Positions 1-7,726 of a DNA stretch of 64,000 bases are shown here, piece by piece. Source of the stretch: Sphingopyxis microcysteis (GTDB lineage: Bacteria; Pseudomonadota; Alphaproteobacteria; Sphingomonadales; Sphingomonadaceae); contig NZ_JAANYY010000003.1 in NCBI RefSeq assembly GCF_012274265.1, forward strand, positions 618,975-682,974, read 5' to 3'. A program made the position numbers and the translations under genes. Below the pieces are notes generated by a model. The model was not told the DNA's origin, did no database searches, and saw only the letters and a program-made list of their open reading frames with translations. Position 1 is the first letter of the stretch. Every line of letters starts with the position of its first letter.

Positions 1-1
1 C

Positions 2-424
2 AATGCCAAAATGTCGAAATCGGACCCGAGCGATGCGAGCCGCATCAACCTGGTCGATGATGCCGACACGATCATGGCCAAGATCCGCAAGGCCAAGACC
101 GACGCCGAACCGCTGCCGTCGGAGGTCGCGGGGCTGGAAGGGCGCGCCGAGGCACGCAACCTCGTGTCGATCTATGCCGCGATGGCCGATGAAAGCGTCG
201 ACGACGTGCTGGCGCGCTTCGCCGGACAGGGGTTCGGCGCGTTCAAACCTGCTTTGGGCGAACTGCTCGTCGAAAGCCTGCGCCCGATCGCCACGCGGCT
301 GACCGAACTCAAGGCCGACCCGGCGGCGATCGATGCGGCGCTGGAGGATGGCGCGGCGCGCGCGGCGGCGCTCGCGCGGCCGACGATCGACGCCGCCTAT
401 GCGGCGTTGGGGCTGTGCCGCTAA
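2..424 (+). CDS. trpS: Tryptophan--tRNA ligase, C-terminal part (5' end outside window)
   Basis: The frame is already open at base 2 and reads N-A-K-M-S-K-S-D, the KMSKS signature of class I aminoacyl-tRNA synthetases. It is followed by about 130 residues that fit the C-terminal helical, tRNA-binding part of bacterial TrpS (for example [12 protein letters not shown] right after KMSKS). The enzyme charges tRNA-Trp in the cytosol. The Rossmann fold and HIGH motif lie upstream of the window, so this is a 3' fragment cut by the window edge and not a pseudogene. The stop is TAA. An ATG inside KMSKS at base 11 is not a start. Tryptophan specificity is judged from the C-terminal pattern only. Confidence 0.85.
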   Translation, partial: NAKMSKSDPSDASRINLVDDADTIMAKIRKAKTDAEPLPSEVAGLEGRAEARNLVSIYAAMADESVDDVLARFAGQGFGAFKPALGELLVESLRPIATRLTELKADPAAIDAALEDGAARAAALARPTIDAAYAALGLCR

Positions 425-578
425 TCGTCTGACCGGGCTTGCTTATTGGCAGCGGCACCCGATATCGGATAGGGAACCATGATGCGACGAGCCGGGTTCA
501 ACCAAGGTTAAGTCGCATCGGCGCAGTCATGGTATAAAGCGCCAGAGATGTGCGCCCCCGAATCACGGAGCCAAGACG

Positions 579-1295
579 ATGAGCAATTCGACCCTTCGCC
601 ACCTCGGCCTTCGCCGCTTGGGACTCGCCGCGATGACCGGCGCCGCGCTGGCGCTCGCCGGCTGCGCGACGCCGTTCAAGGCCGATGTCGCGCGTTTCCA
701 GACCCAATTGCCCGCGCCGCAGGGCCAGAGCTTTGTCGTCGAGGCGAACAACCCGGCGCTCGCCGGCGGCATCGAATTTGGCCAATATGCCAATCTGGTC
801 GCGGGCGAGCTGACGCGATACGGTTATCGCCCCGCCGCACCCGGCGAGCGCGCCGATCTGGTCGTGCGGATGGACTATGGCGTCGACAAGGGGCGCGAAC
901 GCGTCGTGTCGAGCCCCGGTTTCGGCGACCCCTGGTATGGCGGCTATCGCGGCTATTATGGCGGCGGCTTCTATCGCCCGGTGATCGTCACCGGGCGCGG
1001 CGGGCGCCGCTACGTCTATGGCTATCGCGACCCCTTCCTGTGGGGCGGGTTCGGACCCGGCTTCGGCGGCTATAATGATGTCAGCAGCTATACGGTCTAT
1101 ACCAGCGGGCTGAACCTGCAGATCAACCGCGCCGCCGACGGATCGCGCCTGTTCGAAGGCCATGCCGAGGCGCAGTCGCGCGACAACAATTTGCAAACCA
1201 TCGTCCCCAATCTGGTCGAGGCGATGTTCACCGGCTTCCCCGGCAATTCGGGCGAGCGGGTGCGGATCACCGTGGCGCCGCCCGAAAAGGGGTGA
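579..1295 (+). CDS. DUF4136 lipoprotein
   Basis: A 238-residue protein with a positively charged N-terminus, a hydrophobic stretch and a lipobox LAGC with the acceptor cysteine near residue 29, so it is predicted to be an outer-membrane or periplasmic lipoprotein. The body matches the DUF4136 pattern of Sphingomonadales: a two-part beta-rich domain interrupted by a Gly/Tyr-rich segment (GGYRGYYGGGF, residues about 120-160). Its function is unknown. The ATG at 579 is preceded by a GGAG-type ribosome site. The gene stands alone and ends at a strong intrinsic terminator. Confidence 0.8.
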   Translation: MSNSTLRHLGLRRLGLAAMTGAALALAGCATPFKADVARFQTQLPAPQGQSFVVEANNPALAGGIEFGQYANLVAGELTRYGYRPAAPGERADLVVRMDYGVDKGRERVVSSPGFGDPWYGGYRGYYGGGFYRPVIVTGRGGRRYVYGYRDPFLWGGFGPGFGGYNDVSSYTVYTSGLNLQINRAADGSRLFEGHAEAQSRDNNLQTIVPNLVEAMFTGFPGNSGERVRITVAPPEKG

Positions 1296-1320
1296 GATTG
1301 CTGCACGGCTGAAAAAAACG

Positions 1321-1354
1321 GCCCGCCTTTCGGATGAAAGGCGGGCCTTTTTTG
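1321..1354 (+). terminator. Rho-independent terminator after the DUF4136 gene
   Basis: A perfect 11-bp stem (GCCCGCCTTTC at 1321-1331 pairing with 1336-1346) with a 4-nt GGAT loop is followed by a run of T residues. It starts 25 bases after the lipoprotein stop. The A-run before it could also let it work on the opposite strand, downstream of dnaA. Confidence 0.9.
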
Positions 1355-1404
1355 TTTTGGCGTGTGGAGCAATGTCGGGTTGCGACCGGAAGTTGCCGCG
1401 CAAT

Positions 1405-1486
1405 CATCGTCATCCCGGACTTGATCCGGGATCCATTCACGCACCGTCGGAAGAATGGATCCCGGATCAAGTCCGGGATGACGATG
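1405..1486. repeat. Long palindromic repeat, GTCATCCCGG family
   Basis: Two perfectly complementary 34-bp arms (1405-1438 and 1453-1486) surround a 14-base loop. The core GTCATCCCGGACTTGATCC recurs in diverged form near 39.4 kb, and shorter relatives lie near 23.3, 41.8, 42.7 and 61.9 kb. It fits the REP-like dispersed palindromes common in sphingomonad genomes. Confidence 0.85.
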
Positions 1487-1607
1487 GTGTGGAAACGACC
1501 GACGGAAGAAAGACGTCGCCCCCGCCTTCGCGGGGGCGACGGTATGGGTACGTCCGCTCCCTCCCCCCCAAAAAAAAGCCGTCGATACCCCGCGCCGCCT
1601 CCAGCGC

Positions 1608-1651
1608 TGTGGACAATCCCGGGGATAACCCCGGCATCACCCTGTGGATCA
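1608..1651. promoter_or_regulatory. Pair of DnaA-box-like sites at the dnaA 3' end
   Basis: Read on the minus strand, 1616-1608 is TTGTCCACA and 1651-1643 is TGATCCACA. Each has one mismatch to the DnaA box TTATCCACA. The second overlaps the dnaA stop codon, and a small palindrome GGGGATAACCCC lies between them. Two sites are suggestive only. Confidence 0.4.
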
Positions 1652-3007
1652 GCTGTTCAAACTGCGCCGGATCGCGGCGATTTCGGCGTCGAGTTCGCTG
1701 TCGGCGACGCGCAGCGCCTCGACCGTGCGCACCGCGTGGATCACCGTCGAATGATCGCGTCCGCCGAAACGGCGGCCGATCTCGGGATAGGAGCGCGGGG
1801 TGAGCTCCTTGGCCAGATACATCGCGACCTGCCGCGGGCGCGCGACCGCGCGGACGCGGCGTTTCGACGCCATCTCACTCTTGTCGAGCCGGTAATGCGC
1901 GCACACCGCGCGCTGGATCTCGTCGATCGTGATCCGCGGGCGCGCGCTGCGGACATTTTCGGCGAGCCGATCCTCGGCAAGCGCGAGGTCGATCGTCATG
2001 CCGGTGAGCGCGGCATAGGCGAGCAGCTTGTTCAGCGCGCCTTCGAGCTCGCGGATATTGCGCGTGAAATGCTTGACCAGATAGGCGACGACCGCGTCGG
2101 GCACCTCGACCATCGGCATCGCGGCGAGCCGCTGGCGGATGATGCGTTCGCGCAGGTCATCCTCGGGCGCCTCGATGTCGGCGACCAGCCCGCCCGACAG
2201 GCGCGACAGCAGCCGCGCCTCGACCCCCTCGAGCATCGACGGCGGGCGATCGGCGGTGACCACCAGCCGCTTGCCCGCGGTCATCAGATCGTCGATCGTG
2301 TGGAGCAATTCTTCCTGCGTCGAATTCTTGCCGATGACGAACTGGAGGTCGTCGAGCAGCAGCAGGTCGGCGGCGCGGAGCCGCGCCTTGAACGCCATCA
2401 TGTCGCCGCCGCGCATCGCGCCGACAAATTCGAGCATGAATTTTTCCGCCGACATCAGGATGATGTCCGCGGTCGGATGCGCCGCGGCATAATCCTGCGC
2501 GATCGCCTGGAGCAGGTGGGTCTTGCCCTGGCCGGTACCCGAGCAAAGGTAGAGCGGGTTGAACTGCGGTGCTTCGACCATCGCCATGCGCCGTGCGGCA
2601 TTGGCGGCGAGAATGTTGCTGCGTGCAATGACGAAACGGTCGAACGACAGCCGCGGGTCGAAACCGAGCAGCGCCGGATTGGCGGCGGGCGGCGGCGGGT
2701 CGAACGCCGGGAGCGGCGGGCTGGCGAGGATGGCAGCACGTTCGCTGGCCCCAGCACCACCCCGCACGGTGACACCGCGCACCGCAGGCAGTTGCTGACG
2801 CCATGCAAGCTCGAGCCGGTCGCCGAAGCGTTCGTTGATCCAATTGGCCGAAAAACGGCTGACGGTTTCGAGCGTCACCACCCCCGACATCGCGCAATAA
2901 TCGCCAAAGCGGACGGGTTTCAGCCAATGGTCGAAGGTGCGCACGCCGAGGTCGCGGCGCAAGCCTTCGGCAACGCGCGGCCACAGCGCTGCGGCATCGC
3001 CGCTCAT
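1649..3007 (-). CDS. dnaA: Chromosomal replication initiator protein DnaA
   Basis: DnaA binds 9-mer boxes at the origin and opens the DNA as an ATP-bound oligomer. Visible parts, in order: N-terminal domain I (LWPRVAEGLRRDLG and the FDHWLKP motif), a short Pro/Ala-rich linker, the AAA+ domain with Walker A GTGQGKTH and Walker B LLLDDLQF, and domain IV with a DnaA-box-binding helix-turn-helix including GGRDHSTVIHA. The ATG at 3007 has AAGGACAG just upstream and gives 452 residues, the usual family length. An in-frame ATG at 3112 would add 35 residues unlike DnaA. The gene is monocistronic and faces away from the GANTC-rich region shared with rpsT. Confidence 0.95.
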   Translation of the reverse strand: MSGDAAALWPRVAEGLRRDLGVRTFDHWLKPVRFGDYCAMSGVVTLETVSRFSANWINERFGDRLELAWRQQLPAVRGVTVRGGAGASERAAILASPPLPAFDPPPPAANPALLGFDPRLSFDRFVIARSNILAANAARRMAMVEAPQFNPLYLCSGTGQGKTHLLQAIAQDYAAAHPTADIILMSAEKFMLEFVGAMRGGDMMAFKARLRAADLLLLDDLQFVIGKNSTQEELLHTIDDLMTAGKRLVVTADRPPSMLEGVEARLLSRLSGGLVADIEAPEDDLRERIIRQRLAAMPMVEVPDAVVAYLVKHFTRNIRELEGALNKLLAYAALTGMTIDLALAEDRLAENVRSARPRITIDEIQRAVCAHYRLDKSEMASKRRVRAVARPRQVAMYLAKELTPRSYPEIGRRFGGRDHSTVIHAVRTVEALRVADSELDAEIAAIRRSLNS

Positions 3008-3450
3008 CGCCCTGTCCTTCGCATCATAGCCATCCCGATTCCCGCTGTCTGTCACGCCCGCACCGCCCCCGCTGAACCCCCTGCCGCCCAGCGCTTCACG
3101 GAGCCGCTTCACACGCCGATTCGTCGCCCGCGCGATGACGCAGGCATCCTGCCCGGGACCGAAGGCCCGAAGAAGTGCGAATCATGTCGATGTGGCGGCC
3201 ACCGGCGAAGGCCGACGACGCACCTGTCTAGTCAGGGCAAAGCGAGTCGAGCAAGGGGCGGTGGTGTAAAAATACTGAAATAAAAATCTTGACTCGGCAG
3301 GGGCGCCAGAATCACGTCAAAGTCGCATTTTTAATATATTTATCAGATACTTAAATGTGACATTCGCGTTGCAGATCAACGAATCGCCGTAAATCCGTCA
3401 CTTACCGCGCTGCAACACATTTGCCATCGTCCGGTCACAATATCGGGCAC
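3008..3450. promoter_or_regulatory. AT-rich dnaA leader/promoter region with a GANTC cluster
   Basis: This gap between dnaA and the rpsT terminator has no credible gene. The part from about 3270 to 3420 is strikingly AT-rich for this genome. GANTC sites (the CcrM methylation target) occur at 3180, 3245, 3292, 3309 and 3381, far more densely than expected at this GC content. In Caulobacter, methylation state affects dnaA transcription, and a similar control is inferred here. No clear array of DnaA boxes is visible, so I do not call an origin. Confidence 0.6.
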
Positions 3451-3490
3451 AAAAAAAGACCCGCGGGCGCGATGCCGGCGGGTCTTTTTT
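3451..3490 (-). terminator. Terminator of rpsT
   Basis: On the minus strand the stem AGACCCGC/GCGGGTCT with an intervening GC-rich loop is followed by a T run. The sequence shown is flanked by A7 on one side and T6 on the other, so it may act in both directions. It sits about 20 bases past the rpsT stop. Confidence 0.85.
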
Positions 3491-3512
3491 GTTCCCTTTC
3501 GGGACAGCGAAA

Positions 3513-3776
3513 TCAGGCGATCGCGTTGACGCTCTTGGTCAGGCGCGAGAATTTGCGCGCCACGGTGTTCTTGTGCAGCACACCCTTGGCAACGCCGCGC
3601 GCCATTTCGGGCTGCGCCGCCTTCAGCGCGGTCGCCGCGGCGTCCTTGTCACCGGCGATGATCGCGTTCTCGACCTTCTTCACCAGCGTGCGAATGCGCG
3701 AAACGCGATTCTTGTTCACGATGGTGCGCGCGGTGTTGCGGCGGATGCGCTTTTTTGCCTGGGGCGTATTGGCCAT
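3513..3776 (-). CDS. rpsT: 30S ribosomal protein S20
   Basis: An 87-residue basic protein starting [14 protein letters not shown] and ending in [10 protein letters not shown], diagnostic of S20, a primary 16S rRNA-binding protein of the small subunit. The ATG at 3776 is preceded by a GAGGAA ribosome site 5-10 bases upstream, which decides against the in-frame ATG at 3794. rpsT next to dnaA is a typical alphaproteobacterial arrangement. Two GANTC sites (3836 and 3853) lie in its upstream region, and a GTCCGG/CCGGAC inverted repeat around 3861-3895 could form leader structure. Confidence 0.97.
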   Translation of the reverse strand: MANTPQAKKRIRRNTARTIVNKNRVSRIRTLVKKVENAIIAGDKDAAATALKAAQPEMARGVAKGVLHKNTVARKFSRLTKSVNAIA

Positions 3777-3963
3777 AAATTCCTCGGTTTTCAAACGGTC
3801 TAAGTCGGTCGGAGCACAGCGTCACCGGAGCAGCCGAATCGCGCGTAACGTGCGAATCAATGTCCGGATACGGCCGGTTCCGGAACACCGGACCCTGCTC
3901 GAAGGGTGCGCCCATAGCCAGCAAGGCCGCTTTGGTCAATGCATATTGCACGGATTTCCCGCA

Positions 3964-4776
3964 TCAACGCTGGCATTTGGGGCAGTAGAAGGTCGATCGC
4001 CCGCCCTGGACGAAGCGCGCGATCGTGCCGCCGCATTCGCAGCCTTCGCCCTCGCGGCCATAGACGCGCCAGTCCTTGGCGAAATAGCCAAGCTCGCCAT
4101 CGGGCTGTTTATAGTCGCGCAGGGTCGACCCGCCCGCCGCGATCGACGCCTCCAGCACCGCCTTGATCGCGGGGACCAGCACCGCGAGTTTGGCGCGCGA
4201 AACGTCGGCGGCAGGCTTTGCCGGGTGGATGCGCGCCATGTTGAGCGCCTCGCACACATAGATGTTGCCGAGCCCCGCAACGATCGTCTGGTCGAGCAGC
4301 ATCGCCTTGATCGGCGCGCGCCGCCCCGCAAGCGCCTTCGCGAGATATGCGGCGTCGAAACTGTCCGATAGCGGCTCGGGGCCGAGGGTGACGAAGGCGG
4401 GAAAAGCGGTGAGCGGATCGCCGGCGACCAGATCGACCGACCCGAACCGCCGCGGATCGTGGAGCATCAGCCGCTGCCCCGCGGCGGTATCGATCAGCAG
4501 ATGGTCGTGCTTGCCGGGTTCCCCCGCGCCGATCCGCCAGCTCCCCGACATGCCAAGGTGAAAGATCATATGGTCGCCGCGGTCGGTCGCGATGATGCCA
4601 TATTTGGCGCGGCGCGACAGGCCGGTGACGATCGATCCGGTCAGCCGCTGCGCCAGATCGACGGGGAACGGACGGCGCAGGTCGGGACGCAGCGTCGACA
4701 CGCGCACCAGCTGCTGGCCGCTGAGGTGCGGCGCGAGGCCGCGGACGGTGGTTTCAACCTCGGGAAGTTCGGGCAT
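3964..4776 (-). CDS. mutM: Bifunctional DNA-formamidopyrimidine glycosylase/AP lyase MutM (Fpg)
   Basis: MutM excises 8-oxoguanine and ring-opened purines and then cleaves the AP site. The protein begins MPELPEVETT; after Met removal Pro1 is the catalytic nucleophile, with Glu2 beside it, and this fixes the ATG at 4776 rather than an upstream one at 4815. The central H2TH region (LLDQTIVAGLGNIYVCEAL) and the C-terminal zinc finger (CECG...CPKCQR) are complete. The length of 270 residues is normal. It is divergent from ubiE and upstream of rpsT on the same strand. Confidence 0.96.
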   Translation of the reverse strand: MPELPEVETTVRGLAPHLSGQQLVRVSTLRPDLRRPFPVDLAQRLTGSIVTGLSRRAKYGIIATDRGDHMIFHLGMSGSWRIGAGEPGKHDHLLIDTAAGQRLMLHDPRRFGSVDLVAGDPLTAFPAFVTLGPEPLSDSFDAAYLAKALAGRRAPIKAMLLDQTIVAGLGNIYVCEALNMARIHPAKPAADVSRAKLAVLVPAIKAVLEASIAAGGSTLRDYKQPDGELGYFAKDWRVYGREGEGCECGGTIARFVQGGRSTFYCPKCQR

Positions 4777-4870
4777 ATCGCGCATCGGGCTACGCGCCAT
4801 TTGCTTGCGCTTCAACCCTTGGCTAAAGGCCGATCAGACTTCGCTTCTCCCCCGCAAAGGCGCCGCCACG

Positions 4871-5608
4871 ATGACCACCCCCGATACCGTCAGCTTTGGC
4901 TATGAACAGGTTCCCGCGACCGAAAAGACCGCCAAGGTCGGTGAGGTGTTCAGCCGCGTCGCGCGCAAATATGACATTATGAACGACGCGATGTCGGGCG
5001 GGATGCACCGGCTGTGGAAGGACCGCTTCGTGCGCCGGGTGAAGCCGCGCGAAGGCGAGGCGATCCTCGACATGGCGGGCGGCACCGGCGACATCGCCTT
5101 TCGCATGGAGCGCTTCGGCGCCAGCATCACCGTTGCCGACATCAATCCCGACATGCTGGGCGTCGGGATGGAGCGCGCGGCGGGGCGCGGGATCGACACG
5201 CTGGTCTGGTCCGAGCAGAATGCCGAGACGCTGTCGTTCCCCGACCAGTTTTTCGACGCCTATACGATCGCTTTCGGCATCCGCAACGTCACCGACATCC
5301 CGGCGGCGCTGAAGGAAGCGCACCGCGTGCTGCGCTACGGCGGGCGCTTCTTCTGCCTGGAATTTTCGACCAACGAATGGCCGGGCTTCGCGCAGGCCTA
5401 TGACGCCTATTCGCACCATCTGGTGCCGAAGCTCGGCAAGCTGATCGCTGACGACGAGGACAGCTATCGCTATCTGATCGAATCGATCCGCCGCTTCCCG
5501 CCGATGCCCGAGTTCGCGAAGATGATCCGCGAAGCAGGCTTCACCGCGGTGAAGGTCGAACCGATCCTCGGCGGGCTGGTGGCGATCCACAGCGGGTGGA
5601 AGGCTTGA
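4871..5608 (+). CDS. ubiE: Ubiquinone/menaquinone C-methyltransferase UbiE
   Basis: A SAM-dependent C-methyltransferase of the quinone ring, acting in the cytosol on the octaprenyl or decaprenyl benzoquinol intermediate. The 245-residue sequence carries the N-terminal signature VFSRVARKYDIMNDAMSGG, the SAM-binding motif ILDMAGGTGDIA and the C-terminal GGLVAIHSGWKA typical of UbiE. The ATG at 4871 opens directly on MTTPDTVSFGY. It overlaps the start of ubiB, so the two ubiquinone genes form one unit. Confidence 0.96.
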   Translation: MTTPDTVSFGYEQVPATEKTAKVGEVFSRVARKYDIMNDAMSGGMHRLWKDRFVRRVKPREGEAILDMAGGTGDIAFRMERFGASITVADINPDMLGVGMERAAGRGIDTLVWSEQNAETLSFPDQFFDAYTIAFGIRNVTDIPAALKEAHRVLRYGGRFFCLEFSTNEWPGFAQAYDAYSHHLVPKLGKLIADDEDSYRYLIESIRRFPPMPEFAKMIREAGFTAVKVEPILGGLVAIHSGWKA

Positions 5609-7149
5609 CCCGTCCCGTCACCCATATCCTGCGCCTGCTGAAATGGGGCCGTATCCTCGCGCGCCACGGGGCGCTGCGCGGGATCGAGACCGCGCCGCAG
5701 ACGCCGCCGGGGGTCAAGCGCCTGTGCCGGATCGCGCGCTTCGGCACCGGCCAGCCCAAAATCCCCGACTATGCCGCCGCGTTTCAGGCAATCGGCCCCG
5801 CCGCGGTCAAGCTGGGCCAGACGCTCGCGACGCGCCCCGATCTGGTCGGCGAGGAGGCCGCGCGCAACCTGCTGAGCCTGCAGGACGCGCTGGCGCCGGT
5901 GCCGTTCGACCGCATCCGGCAAGAAATCGAGTTCGTGTTCGAAGCGCCGCTGGAGAGCCTGTACCGCGAATTCGATCCCGACCCGGTGGGATCGGCGTCG
6001 ATCGCACAGGTGCACCGCGCGGTGACCACCGACGGTCGCCAGGTCGCGGTGAAGGTGCGCCGCCCCGGCATCGACAAGCAGTTCGCGCGCGACATCGAAA
6101 CCTATGAATGGGCGGCTGCGCATCTGGAGGCGCTGGGCGGCGAAGCATCGCGGCTGCGCCCGCGGCAGGTGATCGCCAATTTCCGCCGCTGGACCTTGCG
6201 CGAACTCGACCTGCGCCGCGAAGCCGCCTCGGCATCCGAGCTCGCCGACGCGATGGTCGGGGTGCCGACCTATGAAGTCCCCGCGATCGACTGGGACCGC
6301 ACGACCAGCCGCGTGATGACGCTGAGCTGGATCGACGGCATCAAGATTTCGCGCCGCGATGCGCTGATCGCGGCGGGTCACGACATGGAGGCGCTGGCGC
6401 GCAACCTGGTTCACGCCTTCCTGCGCCAGGCGATCGCCGAGGGCTTTTTCCACGCCGACATGCATCAGGGCAATTTGTTCGTGAAGGCCGACGGCACGAT
6501 CGCCGCGGTCGATTTCGGCATCATGGGGCGGATCAACCGGCAGGCACGCTACTGGCTCGCCGAGATCCTCTACGGCCTGACCACGGGCAATTACCGCCGC
6601 GTCGCCGAGATCCATTTCGAGGCGCAGTACGTCCCCGATTATCACAATGTCGACGAATTCGCGACGGCGCTGCGCGCGGTCGGCGAACCGATGCGCGGCA
6701 AGCCGGTGAGCGAGCTTTCGGTCGGGCAAATGCTCGACGGCCTGTTCGCGATCACCCGCGATTTCGACATGCAGACGCAGCCGCACCTGCTGCTGCTGCA
6801 AAAGACGATGGTGATGGTCGAAGGCGTCGCGACGATGCTGAACCCGCAGATCAACATGTGGGACGTGTCGGGACCGTTTGTGAAGGAATGGATCCGGGAC
6901 GAACTCGGCCCCGAGGCGGCGCTCGCCGATGGCCTCCGCGAACAGGGCAAGACGCTGGCGCTGATCCCCGACATCATCCGCCGCCTCGACGAACAATTGC
7001 CGCGCAAGGGCGCCGCGCCGCCCGCGCCGCCGCTGCCCGACATTCCGCTGATGTGGGAACGAGGTGAGCGGCGGGTGTGGTGGCGTTATGCGCTGACCGC
7101 GGTGGTCGGAGCGGCGGCGGGTGCGGGCGTGCTCCAGTGGCTCGGTTGA
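5596..7149 (+). CDS. ubiB: Ubiquinone biosynthesis protein UbiB (ABC1/ADCK-type atypical kinase)
   Basis: UbiB is a membrane-associated atypical kinase/ATPase required for the ubiquinone pathway. Visible features are the KxGQ segment (AAVKLGQTLATRPDL, about residue 70), a lysine-containing nucleotide-binding strand VAVKVRRPG, the catalytic loop HADMHQGNLF, the metal-binding VDFGIMG, and a C-terminal hydrophobic segment WWRYALTAVVGAAAGAG serving as membrane anchor. The GTG at 5596 is listed; a TTG at 5605 that overlaps the ubiE stop as TTGA gives MTRPVTHI and is equally plausible. The stop codon overlaps the -35 box of the following ccdAB promoter. Confidence 0.94.
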   Translation: MEGLTRPVTHILRLLKWGRILARHGALRGIETAPQTPPGVKRLCRIARFGTGQPKIPDYAAAFQAIGPAAVKLGQTLATRPDLVGEEAARNLLSLQDALAPVPFDRIRQEIEFVFEAPLESLYREFDPDPVGSASIAQVHRAVTTDGRQVAVKVRRPGIDKQFARDIETYEWAAAHLEALGGEASRLRPRQVIANFRRWTLRELDLRREAASASELADAMVGVPTYEVPAIDWDRTTSRVMTLSWIDGIKISRRDALIAAGHDMEALARNLVHAFLRQAIAEGFFHADMHQGNLFVKADGTIAAVDFGIMGRINRQARYWLAEILYGLTTGNYRRVAEIHFEAQYVPDYHNVDEFATALRAVGEPMRGKPVSELSVGQMLDGLFAITRDFDMQTQPHLLLLQKTMVMVEGVATMLNPQINMWDVSGPFVKEWIRDELGPEAALADGLREQGKTLALIPDIIRRLDEQLPRKGAAPPAPPLPDIPLMWERGERRVWWRYALTAVVGAAAGAGVLQWLG

Positions 7150-7182
7150 CACGCAGACACTATGCGCATATTTTTTGCGCAT
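7146..7182 (+). promoter_or_regulatory. ccdAB promoter and palindromic operator
   Basis: A consensus-like -35 TTGACA (7146-7151), a 17-base spacer and -10 TATTTT (7169-7174) place the expected transcription start at about 7181, the A of the ccdA ATG. This implies a leaderless mRNA; no Shine-Dalgarno is seen. The inverted repeat ATGCGCA/TGCGCAT (7162-7168 and 7176-7182) flanks the -10 box, a natural operator for autorepression by the CcdA-CcdB complex. Autorepression is known for the family; this site is inferred. Confidence 0.7.
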
Positions 7183-7438
7183 GAATAAGGTCCATCGTTT
7201 CACTGCCAGTCGAAAGCCGACCAACGTCACGCTGCCCGCCGACCTCGTGTCCGAAGCAAAGCGGCTTGGCATCAATGTTTCGCAGGCGTGCGAAGCCGGA
7301 CTGGTCGATCAAGTTCGAAAAATGCTGGGCGAGGAATGGAAGCGCGAAAATCGGGAAGCCATGGAATCGTCCAATGAATATGTGCGCAAACATGGCCTGC
7401 CGCTGGCGCGATACCGGGATCGCTTGTGGCGCAGCTAG
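7181..7438 (+). CDS. ccdA: CcdA-type antitoxin
   Basis: An 85-residue protein with a CcdA-like arrangement: a short N-terminal ribbon-helix-helix DNA-binding part (KPTNVTLPADLVSEAKRLGI, residues about 13-35) and a charged helical C-terminal tail (EEWKRENREAMESSNEYVRKHG) that wraps the toxin. It ends by overlapping ccdB by 13 bases, the usual antitoxin-first order. The ATG at 7181 sits at the predicted transcription start. The pair is inserted between two housekeeping genes, ubiB and coaBC. Confidence 0.88.
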   Translation: MNKVHRFTASRKPTNVTLPADLVSEAKRLGINVSQACEAGLVDQVRKMLGEEWKRENREAMESSNEYVRKHGLPLARYRDRLWRS

Positions 7439-7722
7439 ATGTGTTCCAAACCGATCAGGGTGAATATCTGCTCGACTTCCAGTCGAACACGCTCGACCAT
7501 TTGAACACGCGATTCGTGATCCCGCTCGTCCGTCCGGACGACGGCCCCAAGCTTGCCGAACGGCTCAATCCGATCTTTTCCATCAATGGGGAACCCATGG
7601 CGCTCTACACGCAATTTGCGTTGACGGTGCCAGTGAGCGAGTTGAAGAATTTTGTGACATCTCTGTCGGATCAGCATTATCTCGTGATGTCGGCGATCGA
7701 CATGCTGATCACGGGCTATTGA
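7426..7722 (+). CDS. ccdB: CcdB-type toxin (gyrase poison family)
   Basis: A 98-residue protein with the CcdB fold pattern: an N-terminal beta region (MAQLDVFQ...YLLDFQSN), the conserved FVIPLV strand, and a C-terminal helix (HYLVMSAIDMLITGY). CcdB traps DNA gyrase on DNA through its C-terminal residues. In F-plasmid CcdB these are Trp-Gly-Ile; here the end is Ile-Thr-Gly-Tyr, so gyrase activity is uncertain although many chromosomal homologues also differ. The GTG start at 7426 overlaps ccdA. Confidence 0.85.
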   Translation: MAQLDVFQTDQGEYLLDFQSNTLDHLNTRFVIPLVRPDDGPKLAERLNPIFSINGEPMALYTQFALTVPVSELKNFVTSLSDQHYLVMSAIDMLITGY

Positions 7723-7726
7723 GATT

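Larger units (their letters stand above)
1296..1648. other. Intergenic region between DUF4136 gene and dnaA 3' end
   Basis: These 353 bases hold no gene. They contain the terminator at 1321-1354, a long palindrome at 1405-1486, a perfect 12-bp hairpin at 1514-1541 (arms CGTCGCCCCCGC and its complement, loop CTTC), an A-run, and two DnaA-box-like sites at 1608-1616 and 1643-1651. Confidence 0.8.

Noticed and set aside
1405-1486. CRISPR array
   Set aside because: The repeats are palindromic pairs scattered over the window, not regularly spaced direct repeats with unique spacers, and no cas genes are present.
3240-3450. Chromosomal origin (oriC) in the AT-rich dnaA leader
   Set aside because: The stretch is AT-rich, but I see no cluster of DnaA boxes there. 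The AT content can be explained by promoters, so it is kept only as a regulatory region.
5470-7275. Open frame of about 600 codons on the minus strand opposite ubiB
   Set aside because: It lies wholly opposite ubiE and ubiB, which carry all conserved motifs on the plus strand.
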